Of a stretch of DNA of 64,000 bases, positions 12,001 through 23,132 are shown in pieces. Source of the stretch: Theobroma cacao (Eukaryota > Streptophyta > Magnoliopsida > Malvales > Malvaceae). The stretch spans positions 6,300,524-6,364,523 of the forward strand of contig NC_030851.1 of assembly GCF_000208745.1 (NCBI RefSeq), given 5' to 3'. The translations under genes were made by a program, and so were the position numbers. The number at the start of each line of letters is the position of its first letter. Position 1 is the first letter of the stretch. Below the pieces are notes generated by a model that worked only from the letters and a program-made list of their open reading frames with translations, had not been told where the DNA came from and searched no databases.

Positions 12001-15000
12001 TAGGAAGAGATTCTATAACCCAGCTTTTCAAAAAATCAGCATTCCCCATAATTCCAATAGAATCCTTGTCCTCAATTGAGCCTATCTCAGAATTCTCATC
12101 AGTTGTTTGACTCTGATCTGACGGTTCCTCAGAAGCATGACCTTCATCCAAAAACAAGTTAATCAAGTTCTGAACAAATAGCATGCAACCTGTTTCTGTT
12201 TTGAAGTCTGCCACTAAACCTTTAACTGTTTTCGTCTTTGTAACACAATCAAATTTTCCATTGCTATGCTTTTGAAAGGCCACAATAACAGCTATTCTTC
12301 TGACATCATCATTGCTAACCCAATCTAACAATTCTTTAAGAAAATGCTGCACAACTTTATACAGCCAGGAATCTTTTGTGGAAAGTATATCCATCAAGCA
12401 CTGAACAAGTTTGTAGGACAAAACAACTGGTACAAAAGAGGAAGGTAATCTTGGCAGGAGAAGAAGCAGAACATCAAGTGCTAAGTGTTTACGATCGTGA
12501 GATGACAGAAGGAGGGATCCTTCAATAACAACCTCACAGAAACATTGGACGTTCTTAACAATTTCTTCTTCTGAAGAGCTAGACTTGCGACCCTTTTTGT
12601 ACTTCTTAAAGGAATTAGAAATCGATGCTACATCTTCTGCCTGCAAAACGGTATCAGGTAGTAGAACATTTACCAGAACAGGCCACAAACAGTGAACCCG
12701 GGGTTGACAAAATGTGGATTCCTGCCATATTAGAAAAATACTTTTAGAACATATTTAAACTTTATTTTTCTCAATAATTATCCCTGCAGCATACAGATGC
12801 ATTAAAAGTTACCTTCAAGCAGTTATCAATAGAGGATAGGTAATCAGCAGAGAAAAGTTTGCTTGAGCTGAATGGATTTGGCAAAAGTTCACCGAATGAT
12901 GTGCTGTCAATGGACAATTTTTCACGAATTTTCAATGCTAAAAGCAAAGCATCTGGATTTCCAACATTAATGGCTTCTTGGAACCATTCAGGAATTCCTG
13001 GAGCTTCAAGAATATGATCAATCAATGCTTCATCAGGCAGCTGCAAAATATAGAAGTGTTACTAAATACTGAAACATCTACATAACACATTATGCAACCA
13101 GAACACTTTTACTGACATGAACCTTGCCAAGACATACATACACATAAGAATACTTACACTGCCAGCATTATCATTGCCAACCAAGAAATGTATACAGTTA
13201 TTAGACATCACAAAGATAAAACAAGTGATAACATAAAATAGAAGCAAGGACAAGGAGGTAGAAAATGTACAAAGAGAAGGAAGAAAAAGGAGGGAGAGGA
13301 AAAGGAAGAAGGACAAAAAAAGATAGCACTAAACAACTTAAAGAAAATATGTCCCAAGACATCATCTATCTATCCATTTATGAGAAAGCCACCCTCCCAT
13401 AGGAAAATATTTAGAAAAGATAGCCTCTTCATTAAGTTCATGACAGTAATTCTGGTCGTTTTATTGATCTAGCATAAAAAAATTAGACAAAAGTTGCATG
13501 AGAGATAAATAAGTTCAATTGTAATTGACTTGCTAAACAATAACAAGGAAGATTACCAGTCAATAGTCATATTATGCTTGCAAATTAAATACATATGAAG
13601 CAGTTACCTAGTATACCATTCAGTCATAAGAATGTTAATTAAATTCTTTATAATGATACATTACTAACCATTGCAACAACTCACTAGTATTATTATTGAC
13701 ATGAACAAAAACACATTACAACTGTTGAAATCTAATGAGTCAAAAATTCTGATTTTTAAGTAGCATAGATTTAGAATTGTTACAATTCCCCCACATTCTG
13801 GCAGCTACAGTAAGAATATTTTGAAGAAAAAGGCTATATACTCCATTAGGAACTACCTTTCCAACAAATTCTAAAATGATTGAAACTGCAGGCTCCTGCA
13901 AATATCGTTTTTTTGCAGCAAGGGAGATAATAGCACTCATAAATTCCTTGATGTGCAGAGTATCTTTATCAGAAAACCACTCTTTAATTAGTCTGTCAGA
14001 TCGAGCAAGAGCACCGTAAGCAAATAAGCGACCCAGGAGGCAATCCCTTACTTCCTGCAGTATAAGAAGCTACTTGTTGACCATTATGTGACCAGACCAC
14101 AACCTGATATACAATGGGGAAAGCAATGCCTACCTGACCCTTCATCGATGATGTGACTTCCAACAAATCAACTATAAGTTTCAACAAGGAGTCCACTTTA
14201 ATGCTAGGAATTGTGGCCACCAAAGCAGTCAAACCCAATGCAAAACCCTGTCTAGCACACTGCAAAACCAGCGGCACAGCATATATTGCCAACAATTAGT
14301 CAAGTTAAGTTATCTTATGGTGGCCAAGTATACTGTGCAAGATTACATGTGCACCTCAAGTGCTGGATGTTACACTAACTTCAGTTAATAACATAGATGG
14401 CATATACAAAGCATATGTAAATTGATTGCTCTAAGTGTTCTAGAAAAAGAATTTTTAAACTAATTTATTTTTCACATAAGTGTAAGCATATGACAGCCAG
14501 GACAAAATGCAAGATTTAAAGTTCTAAAACCTTAAAGGAAATTGCATGAATTTGTCTGAGACAAAGAATAGAGATAGTGATCAAACCTCTCTTGATGAAG
14601 AAACACCACGTATCAGTCTACGCACAGCATATCTCAAAGATGATGCACAGTTATCCAAGCCATCATTCTTTTGAGCTTCCAATTTCAAAACACCCTCAAC
14701 CAAGTCCTTGTTCTCCAGCCTATCATATGCCTTCTGCACCTCCTGCAACTCTGTCACCAACGTTTCCACAGCTGATTCTCTCACAGAAGAATTTGCAGAG
14801 GCCAAGTCCTTAAAAACACTGATATGGAACTCAGGCAAACCAATAGTTGATGAAGATGCCACAGGTTCCCAGGCATCATTTCTTTTAGATTCAAGATTCA
14901 TTTGTTTGGGCTGAGATTCCTCATTTTCCAAAACTGAACGCCGTCTCTCCTTGTCTAATTGTTTTCTCTTCTTTTTTCTCTCCATTGGTTTAATGGAACT

Positions 15001-15168
15001 AGGAACAGAAGAAGGGGCAGCAACCCCATCTCCCATCTGTGCATCCGTTTTGATAAACATCTTACTTTTCTTATCGGAAGGCATCGAAACTGTATTATCT
15101 GCAGCTAAATCTGTTTGACCCTCTACCACTTCCTCTACAGAGTTGGTGCTTCTTTTCTTGCTACCCAT
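9074..15168 (-). CDS. POL5: POL5/Mybbp1a-family nucleolar protein ('DNA polymerase V' / polymerase phi)
   Basis: Homologue of yeast Pol5 and animal MYBBP1A, which act in the nucleolus in rDNA transcription and ribosome assembly; the 'DNA polymerase V' label is historical. Exons, in transcription order: 15168-14587, 14259-14134, 14054-13857, 13040-12813, 12721-11597, 11216-10929, 10593-10161, 9930-9074; 1278 aa, close to the usual plant length. The N-terminus is Lys/Arg-rich (about 60-77, KPMERKKKRKQ), a likely nuclear or nucleolar signal. A helical-repeat body follows. Residues about 886-945 form a long Asp/Glu/Ser-rich acidic tract, typical of the family. All junctions are phase 0 except that between exons 7 and 8, where only a GC donor (CGAG then GCAAGT) keeps the frame. 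A leader intron is likely (strong acceptor just before 15194). Confidence 0.92.
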
Positions 15169-15850
15169 TAAAAAACCCTATATCCGAAAACCGCCTGCAA
15201 TAAATAAATGGGCATCAAAATCAATTTTCCAAACCAAGAAAGAATCAATACATAATAGAAACAAACGCATAACCTTTATAACAAACAATGCTATAAGTAA
15301 AATGGGTTAAATTTTCAACAATAAATGCATGAAATTCAAAACTCTAAACCATTCGCAAAAGTAAAACCAAATCTGTATAGACATATAAAGAAAAAAAAGG
15401 AGGAACCATTCAGTTTTAGGCTGCTTACTTGAGCTAAATGTTAAACCTGAAGAAGAAAAAGGTTTAGAGTTGCGAGAGCATAGGGCAAGAGAGATAGAGA
15501 GAGCTGACGATTGGGACGTGTCTTAGGGTTCTGGAGAAAGCAGTGATCTTTCTGGGGGGCGGGAATTTAGGGTTTAACGAGAGGGTGGCAACTGGTAAAT
15601 ACGTAAAATTGTTTTGGTTTAGAAGAGTGGCGCCGTTTGCAAAAGAAGAGTAGAAGGGAAAGGAAGGGAAATCGGATATTGCATGGAAGCCTATGCATTT
15701 CTCATATATTGTGAAAGTACCCCTTTTGTTAGTTTGTTTTGCGAGTAGGGCCGGAAGTGTCCCGACAACCCTTGGATGCAGGAACCAAAGCCCAACAGGG
15801 CTTTCATGTCTTGCTTGAAGGCCCAACTTGGGCCATTTTAAGGGGAGCAG
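15169..15850 (-). promoter_or_regulatory. POL5 leader and promoter with teloboxes and site II motifs
   Basis: On the minus strand there are two teloboxes (AAACCCTAAA at 15566-15575 and AACCCTAA at 15523-15530). Further upstream are several TGGGCY-type site II elements: 15789-15794, and the inverted pair at 15820-15825 and 15829-15834. The telobox plus site II combination is characteristic of plant ribosome-biogenesis genes (established knowledge), which fits POL5. The leader probably contains an intron ending at 15195, since TTTATTGCAG precedes 15194. Confidence 0.55.
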
Positions 15851-16319
15851 TACATATGAACAAGTTCAATGCTTTATAAAAACGCCCAAACCCATATAAA
15901 AACGGGTTGATCTTATCCAACCCTATGAAAACAGCTTTCAGCCTCGAAAAATTTTCTAATTAAAAAGTTTACTAGTAAATTTTTATTAATTAGTATAATG
16001 ACCCTCAGTCACTCCATGACATGATTTGGTAATAATCTTTAGGAAAATGTTAAGCAGTGACATATTTAATAAAAGAAATTTGTAATCAATGCATTGCTAC
16101 TCCTTGAAATTGGTGAAAATAATGTAGTAGATACAATTTTTATTTTAAAATAATAATTTTGATTTATTTATATATATATATATAAACACAGTTAATCAAA
16201 CCCCATTCTCATTTGAAAAAATTACCAATATTTTATGTTTGCATCAACATATACAACAAGTAAAGTAAGTAGAATAATTTAAATTTAGGAATATTAATTG
16301 AGGAAAAAGATCCTAGTAA
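15851..16319. other. Intergenic DNA between the POL5 promoter and its pseudogene fragment
   Basis: AT-rich, with a short TA microsatellite near 16170. No gene is supported. Confidence 0.6.
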
Positions 16320-16680
16320 TCCTTGGGAGAATGCTTGCCCCAACCTTACAACCTCAGAAACAGCTCACCCATGGTCCCAAACATTGAAGAAAAGACTTGG
16401 TTAATCCAAGGTAAGATCCTTCTACAAAATTTACGCCCTTGATTGTTTTGCTGGCATTCTTCTTGTCACCCATTCCTTTATTATATGCCTCAAGACCCCC
16501 CCAAATGGCTCTTCAAATTTCTCTTTCGCTGCTCTCTTCCTGCTTTCACAGTACTTCATAGGACCAGCTGACTTCAATAGTCCAACAACCAAAGCAAGCC
16601 CTTCAACTCGACACAACTCTAATTTTGCGTTGTTGCCGTACCATTTTTTCTATCAAGAGAACTCTCCATCTTCTGTTGAA
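16320..16680 (-). pseudogene. Decayed fragment of POL5 last exon
   Basis: The sequence aligns by eye with POL5 exon 8 (about 9115-9440), in the same orientation and about 7 kb upstream of it. Shared landmarks on the + strand are GGTCCCAAACAT, CTACAAAATTT versus CACAAAATTT, and TGACTTCAATA versus CGACTTCAATA. The residual translation (16616-16431) still shows RVEGLALVVGLLKS and EWVTRRMP, parallel to RVEALDLVIEVLKS and ERLVTRMP in POL5. Frameshifts and indels disrupt the rest. No other POL5 exons were seen nearby, so this is a partial duplication or the relic of a lost tandem copy. Confidence 0.8.
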
Positions 16681-17672
16681 TTTCTAGTCCGTTTATTCGA
16701 TATGTTAACTAGAAGTTGTTAATTGAATGTTAAGGGAAGAGTACGTTTAGGAAGAACATGTTCATAATTGGAAGAAAAAATATGTTCATCATAAGAATAA
16801 CACGCACTTTAATTTATTGTTTATATTAAGAAGTGGATGAATATTATGATTTAAAAACATAACGAATCTTAATGACATTTAACCGTTTTAGAAAATACGA
16901 TAAGAAGAAAAACATTGTATTTCAAAGAAAAAGTTAAAAAAGAATATATTTTAATTACTTACATATTTAAACAATCAAATTTACCTATCTTAAACATCTC
17001 AATAGTGAAACTAACCCATGAATAGAGGATACATGTTCTAAATTACTTTCATTTTGATCCATATAATATAATTATTTTATTCTCATTTTATAAAACCACT
17101 CTTAATCAAATAATAAATTAACTAAATTCAAGCATCTCCGATAAAAACGACAAGACCCTTTTTTTTATCAGTATGCAGTCTTAATCTCCATTTTTCATGT
17201 ATCTCTCCCTCTCTCTCTCTCTCTCTCTATATATAGATATTGTGTATGTGTGNCTTATGTATCTCTCCCTCCTCTCTCTCTCTCTCTCTATATATAGATA
17301 TTGTGTATGTGTGTTAACGAATTGAGAATAGAATCCAATCCAACCCCAGTGAGAAAACTAAATGATCGGATACTGTTATATATATATATCTTGTTGCACC
17401 TCGTTGGAATATGGTAAATAATGGGCACAAGCAGCCAAAAAAGTAACACGAAGAAAAGACGGTCTTCACAAGTCAAGAAGACCTAATTATTCTCGCGCTT
17501 TCAGAAAAATTTTGAGTTATCTATTATGCTGAAAGTGTTCGGGACTCAAAATCCTAATAGGCTTAATACATTCAAAAAAAAAAAAAACCGCTAAAAACCA
17601 TATGCATCAAAAAAGCAATATCATCATCTTTCGCAGCGGTTCAATGCCGCTCAAAAGAAACAACTAACAGAA
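16681..17672. other. Intergenic DNA downstream of mtHsp70
   Basis: No gene seen. It should include the Hsp70 3' UTR (next to 17673) and contains a duplicated CT/TA microsatellite block around an unresolved base. Confidence 0.6.
17198..17314. repeat. Duplicated (CT)n-TATATAGATATTG microsatellite block around an N
   Basis: Two nearly identical copies of ATGTATCTCTCCC, a CT run, then TATATATAGATATTGTGTAT and GTGTG occupy 17198-17252 and 17257-17314, with an unresolved base at 17253 between them. The near identity plus the N suggests either a recent tandem duplication or an assembly join that kept one repeat twice. Confidence 0.85.
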
Positions 17673-20594
17673 TCACTTTTTCACCTCCTCATATTCTGCC
17701 TCTGGGGCCTGGTCACCACCTTGAGCACCTCCTGCAGAACCTCCTTGCGCCCCACCAGAACCACCAGACATGTGCTCCCCAATCTTTGAGACAGCTTTAT
17801 TCGCTGCATCAATCTTGGCCTTGATCTCATCAACATTTTCTCCTTCCATTGCCTTCCTCAAATCTGAAACAGCATCCTCAATTTCTTTTGCAATTTCACT
17901 AGGAATCTTGTCCCTGTACTCATTCAAGCTCTTCTCTACGCTATAAATAGTGGTGTCCGCATTGTTTTTTATATCAATCAGAGCTTTTCTTTGTTGGTCT
18001 TTCTGGGCATGCAACTCAGCTTCCTTAACCATCTTCTCAATCTCATCTTCTGAAAGACCACCGGATGAACGGATGGTAATCTGCTGTTCTTTCCCAGTGG
18101 CCTTGTCCTTGGCAGAAACAGTAACAATACCATTGGCATCGATGTCAAATGTGACCTCAATCTGAGGCATGCCTCTAGGTGCAGGGGGGATGCCTACCAA
18201 TTCAAATTCACCCAAAAGCTTGTTGTCAGAAGCCATTTCACGCTCACCTTGAAGTACCTTGATACCTACTTGAGTCTGGTTATCAGCTGCAGTAGAGAAC
18301 ACCTGTAAACCAAGGAACCCCCATCAGACATGAAACAAGAAGATAAATATCATTCATAGAAGACATGATTGAAAGCCAAAAAAAAAAAAAAGCGCCAAAA
18401 AATGTGATCAACTTATTGTGTGTCGACTGTTTAAGCTTATATAACATAGAATGTCTGTCTACTAAAAGGAGATAGGCAAACATTTTGCACCAAACACACA
18501 CCTGACTCTTCTTCGTTGGAATGGTTGTGTTCCGGTTAATAAGCCTCGTGAATATACCACCTAGTGTCTCAATACCAAGTGACAGTGGAGTGACATCAAG
18601 GAGAAGCAACTCTTTAACATCTCCACGAAGTATACCACCCTGAATTGCTGCTCCCATAGCAACTGCCTCGTCAGGATTCACTCCTTTGCTTGGACTCTTC
18701 CCAAAGATTGCTGAAACTACTTCTTGTACTTTAGGTACACGTGTCATCCCTCCAACAAGAAGAACCTCATCAACATCCTTTGTAGAGATGCCAGCATCCT
18801 TCAAACAATTCTTACAAGGAGTCTTAGTCCTCTCAATCAAATGATTTACCAAAGATTCAAACTTTGATCTGGTCAGTGTGATATTCAAGTGTTTAGCACC
18901 AGAAGCATCAGCTGTTATAAATGGCAGATTAATTTCAGTCTGAGATGTTGATGAGAGTTCGATTTTAGCCTTCTCAGCAGCTTCTCGCAGCCTCTGGAGT
19001 GCAAGTCTATCCTTTGAAAGATCAATTCCCTCAGTTTTCTTGAATTCACTCACCAAGAAATCCAGCAAGGCATTGTCAAAATCCTCTCCTCCCAAGAAAG
19101 TATCGCCATTTGTTGCTTTGACCTGGATGTGATAGTTATTAGTACAGTTTGCCTAAACATTGCTAAAACAACACTTCTTAGAAAAGAACAAGCATACCTC
19201 AAAGACTCCATTAGAAATCTCCAAAATTGAAATATCAAATGTTCCACCACCAAGATCAAAGACTGCAATGAGACCCTCCTTGTTGTTCATTCCATATGAA
19301 AGCGCAGCAGCAGTAGGCTCATTAATTATTCTCTGAACATCAAGACCAGCAATTCTACCAGCATCCTTAGTTGCTTGCCTCTGAGCATCATTGAAATAAG
19401 CTGGAACAGTGATAACTGCTTTAGAAACACCCTTTCCAAGGTAAGACTCTGCAGTTTCTTTCATCTTGGTCAAAATAAAGGCCCCAATTTGGCTAGGAGA
19501 ATATTGCTGCCCATTTGCTTCAACCCACGCATCTCCGTTGGGAGCCTTAACAATCTTGTAAGGAACCATTCCCATTTCCTTTTGTGTCTGGGAATCATCA
19601 TATCGTCTACCAATCAGACGCTTGGTTCCAAAAACTGTATTAGTTGGATTGGTCACAGCCTGTCGTTTTGCAGGGGTGCCCACTAGTAACTCTCCCTTTT
19701 GGTTGAAGGCAACAACAGATGGTGTGGTCCGTGCACCTTCAGAGTTCTCAATAACTTTGGGATTCTGTACTCAATAACAGACTCAATCAGAGACGATAAT
19801 GAAATAACTTCACCTTCCAAAACTAACAGAAAAATCGTTAAGAACATCCGCCTACTGGTCTAATTTTTACCTTTCCCTCCATGACAGCAACACATGAGTT
19901 TGTTGTCCCCAAATCAATACCAATGACATCATTTCCAGCAGGTTTTGAACTGCATTAAAGGAAAAGATCCAGAGTTACATTGAGCAATGACAAATTTACA
20001 ACAAATACACAATAAGAATAACCCAAACCATGGTTACCTGAAAGCTCTAGAGAAACTTGCCCAATTAATTCCTCCTGAGGCTTTGCCATTGCTAGTAAGC
20101 TGCACAACAACCACATAAGCATAAGTCATTTCATTCACTAAGAAGCACTTGGCAAATGAACTCCAATTACCATTTTCACAGACTTAACTAAGTCTCAAAT
20201 AAATGAAAGATTAAACCAGCTTGCTCCAAAGAGCCACTTGGCTATAACAACAGTACCTCAATTTTCCGTAGAGAACTAAGCTCAAGTTTCAAAAGACACA
20301 AAATCAATAAACAAAAAAGGCTCACAAAAGTTCCACTTTAAATGAATTTAAAAAATCCAACATATCTCCTGCTTTTAACCAACCTCCAGATTAAATGACA
20401 CAACACAAGAATATCTAGATAAATTTCCCCTTTCCTACCAGAAAACACAGATCCATCAAGCAAATCACCAAAAGCTAACAGAAAAGTTTAAAGCAAACAT
20501 TAAAAACCTGGAAACTTACGCATCTATAGGCGGAGAGGGGTGCAGAGGCGACGTCACGGCGTCGAAATGAACGGAGTAGAGCTGCCGTAGCCAT
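17673..20594 (-). CDS. Mitochondrial heat shock protein 70 (DnaK-type chaperone)
   Basis: ATP-driven chaperone of the mitochondrial matrix, needed for protein import and folding. Exons in transcription order: 20594-20520, 20099-20038, 19949-19871, 19764-19198, 19122-18502, 18302-17673; all GT-AG and in frame; 677 aa, as expected. The first about 46 residues are Arg/Ser/Ala-rich without acidic clusters ([20 protein letters not shown]) and form a presequence; cleavage near RAF-SSK is likely. Hsp70 signatures follow: IDLGTTNS at 57-64, [14 protein letters not shown], and [17 protein letters not shown]. The C-terminus ends EYEEVKK after a Gly/Ala-rich linker, a plant mitochondrial form and not the EEVD of cytosolic Hsp70 or the HDEL of BiP. 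Nothing looks broken. Confidence 0.96.
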
Positions 20595-20720
20595 GGCTTT
20601 AACTTAGTGAGAGCAGGGAAGGATCGATGAAGACAGAGATGGGAAGTGCTTTGTGGGTTAATATAAAAGGTGAGGAGAGGTTTCTAGGGTTTAGGATTTT
20701 GGAACATGCAGGAACTTATT
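20595..20720 (-). promoter_or_regulatory. mtHsp70 core promoter: TATA-like box, telobox, HSE-like site
   Basis: On the minus strand, moving towards the start codon: an HSE-like TTC-nn-GCA-nn-TTC at 20714-20702 (two perfect heat-shock units around one mismatched unit), a telobox AAACCCTA at 20692-20685, then a TATA-like CCTTTTATATTAA at 20670-20658, about 65 bp before the ATG. Spacing is right for a short leader. The heat-shock role is inferred from the motif only. Confidence 0.45.
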
Positions 20721-21054
20721 TTATTTAGTATTTTAGTATTTAAGATTTTATTTAGTTTGAATTTTTTTTTATTTTTATTAAGATTTTAGTATATTAAATT
20801 TTATTTATTAAGAGGAAGATTTTTGTTAAGAGTAGAATCTTAGTTTTTTTTATTGAATTAGGATTTATTTGAGATAGTATAAATAGGTTATTATATATTG
20901 CTTTTTTATATTGAACTTTTATTTAAATTTAATTAATTTTTATTATTTCAAACCAAATTAACTTTATTCAAATGAATTCTAATTGTTTTAAACTTTTCGA
21001 TTACATTTAATTCTAATTGTCCAAAACTTTTGATTATATAAGTGGTTTTGTGTT
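20721..21054. other. AT-rich intergenic DNA upstream of mtHsp70
   Basis: Nothing supportable beyond long A/T tracts, including TTTAGTATTTTAGTATTTAA-like micro-repeats near 20725. Confidence 0.6.
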
Positions 21055-21614
21055 TGATAAAATATTCTTATTTTTAAATTTTGATCGAAATGATAAAAAG
21101 GGTTATTAATTTTTGAAATGAAATTCCGTCTAAAAGTGTAAATACCGTTAATTAAAATTATAAAAAAATTAAAATATATTTTTTTATTAATTAAAAAATT
21201 ATTATTATATTTTTTATAAAAAAATAAAATAAAGAATGGAGCACCGATCGGTGCTCCTTAGCTTGATGCTCCCCAACTCCCCATGGGTCGGAGCTCTCGG
21301 GGGAAGGGAGCTCAATCAGGGCTCCCTAAGGGAGCTCCGGTGTTGTCCATATGGGGAGTTTTTTTTTTAAAAAAAAATTAATAAAAAATAATAAAATTAT
21401 ATAAAAATAATTATAAAAATTAATTAAAAGTAAATTTATTTTTTTTATTCTTGTCATGTCAGTAAATTGAAGAGAATGTTAATAGTTGATTAATGATTAA
21501 ATTTATGTGTCTAATAAAAAATATTTTTTAAAAATAAAATATTTATTTTAAAAATTAATAAATTTACGTGTAATTTTAATTAAAATTTAAAAATAAAAAT
21601 ATATTATTTTTTTA
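21055..21614. mobile_element. Inverted-repeat element with GC-rich palindromic core
   Basis: The left arm (from about 21055) reads AATATTCTTATTTTTAAATT, and the right arm on the minus strand (from about 21605) reads AATATATTTTTATTTTTAAA. Both arms continue with TTATTAATTTTT about 45 bp further in. The arms are strongly AT-rich. The centre (21238-21355) is GC-rich and contains a perfect 20-bp palindrome, GGAGCACCGATCGGTGCTCC (21238-21257), and repeated GGGAGCTC motifs. There is no coding sequence. This looks like a foldback or MITE-type element; its superfamily is unassigned. Confidence 0.55.
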
Positions 21615-22123
21615 TGAGGTGGAAATGGTGATTAGAGACGGTTTTCTGGTAGGATATAGAAGGTTCTAGATCAACGACCAACGCACCCTGCCCACCTTTT
21701 AACCTTTTTCTCCAGTTTTCACGGTCAATGTTACGCCACGTCATCGAAACCTGATCTTATGGTTGAATGGAGCCACAGCATTTCCATGTTTTGTTAGATT
21801 TGACTTGGAGAAGAATGGATATTGAGTTTTGTCCATTTTAAAGAGAATATTGAAGGCTAAGAACTAATTTGAGTGTCCCAACAATAATTTGTAATTACAG
21901 ATTTTAGGAATAAATTTTAATTTTAACTAATTGCAATTAGGATTATTATTTTATATTCTGCGAGAAAAATTTTTAAATTTTATAAATGATTGTTAATATA
22001 TATTTTTATTTATCATAATATTAATTAATTAATTAGTTTAAATATGAGACAATTAATTGAGTAATGCTGTTTGAAATTGTCTAACTTTTTTATTTTCTGT
22101 GTGTTTGGAAAGAAGTTGCAAGG
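21615..22123. other. Intergenic DNA with one heat-shock-like motif
   Basis: No gene. At 21659-21670 the sequence GAAGGTTCTAGA fits nGAAnnTTCnnGAn, but it lies about 1 kb upstream of the mtHsp70 start, so relevance is doubtful. Confidence 0.5.
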
Positions 22124-23132
22124 AGATGTTTTTGGTTTGGTTTATTTTTAGCTTATCTACTGTTTAAAATTAAAAATTAAGTCAAACAGTATTTCGTGAA
22201 AAGTTCTTAAAAAAATTAACTTTTTTTTAAAGAATAAAATCTAAAAAAAAGAGTTTAAAAAAAAGCTTCAATTAAGAGCCTTCTCCTTTTTAACATGTCA
22301 ACTTATTAAGAGAGTTATTTTTTTCAAAAAATACTCTTTTTTTTCCTTATCAATCTCCATCTCCTCTCTCCCTTTCTGAAAATCATCATTTTATGGTTTT
22401 TTTTTTGTTCTTACAAAAATAAAAAAAAAAGAATTCAAAATTCAAAACTACATTCAGATATGATTTCTTCTTTTTCTTTCTATTTTGTTTTTCGTTTTAT
22501 TTTCTATCGTTTTTTTTTTACTTTGAAAACTCTCTTTATTAGTTGATATTTCTCAGTTTATTATTTGATATGACAGTTATATGATATTTATGTATTTTTA
22601 ATTTTTTTATGATATATATAATATTTGATAATTATAATTGAAATAATTAATCAAATAAATCAATAATTGTTGAGATAAATTAGATGAAAATTAAAATAAT
22701 ATTTGTTGATTATGATTGTTGAGATAATATTGTTCATAAAAGTGAACTTTGTTAATAAGAACATCAATAACTAAACGTGATTTTCCTGAATTATTACTGA
22801 CACCCTAAACTTCTCTTTTTTTCCTCCATTGTTAAAGTTTAAGGTTTTAATAGTCGACTCTCTACTTTCTTCCATCTCTCATTTTTTTTTTATTTGATTC
22901 AATTTTTCTCTTNATGATTAATAAAAAATTATTTATTAAATACTTTTTATGATAATTTTAATTAAAATTAAAATTTATATAAGTTATTTTGTCAAATAAT
23001 TTATTTATAAAATAGAGTTTATAAAAAGTAAATTTACTAAACAACTTTAACTTAATTTTAAAAATTATTATTTTTTACAAAAGCTTTATAATAGATTTTA
23101 AATTAAAAAAAAATCAGACCAAACATGCTAGT
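22124..23132. mobile_element. Probable MITE-like element with CATGTTTGGT-type ends
   Basis: The left end reads GATGTTTTTGGTTTGGTTTA near 22125. The right end on the minus strand (23132 inwards) reads GCATGTTTGGTCTGATTTTT. Both continue into T-rich then AATTAAG-like sequence, giving weak inverted repeats about 1 kb apart. The inside is non-coding and AT-rich and contains an unresolved base at 22913. Ends of the type (G)CATGTTTGG are frequent in plant MITEs. The boundary and target duplication are not certain. Confidence 0.4.

Noticed and set aside
17950..18165. Plus-strand frames inside mtHsp70 exons
   Set aside because: Antisense shadows of a strongly conserved coding sequence.
21659..21670. 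Perfect heat-shock element as the mtHsp70 HSE
   Set aside because: About 1 kb upstream, beyond an inverted-repeat element; a 12-bp motif of this kind is expected by chance, so it is noted but not annotated as functional.
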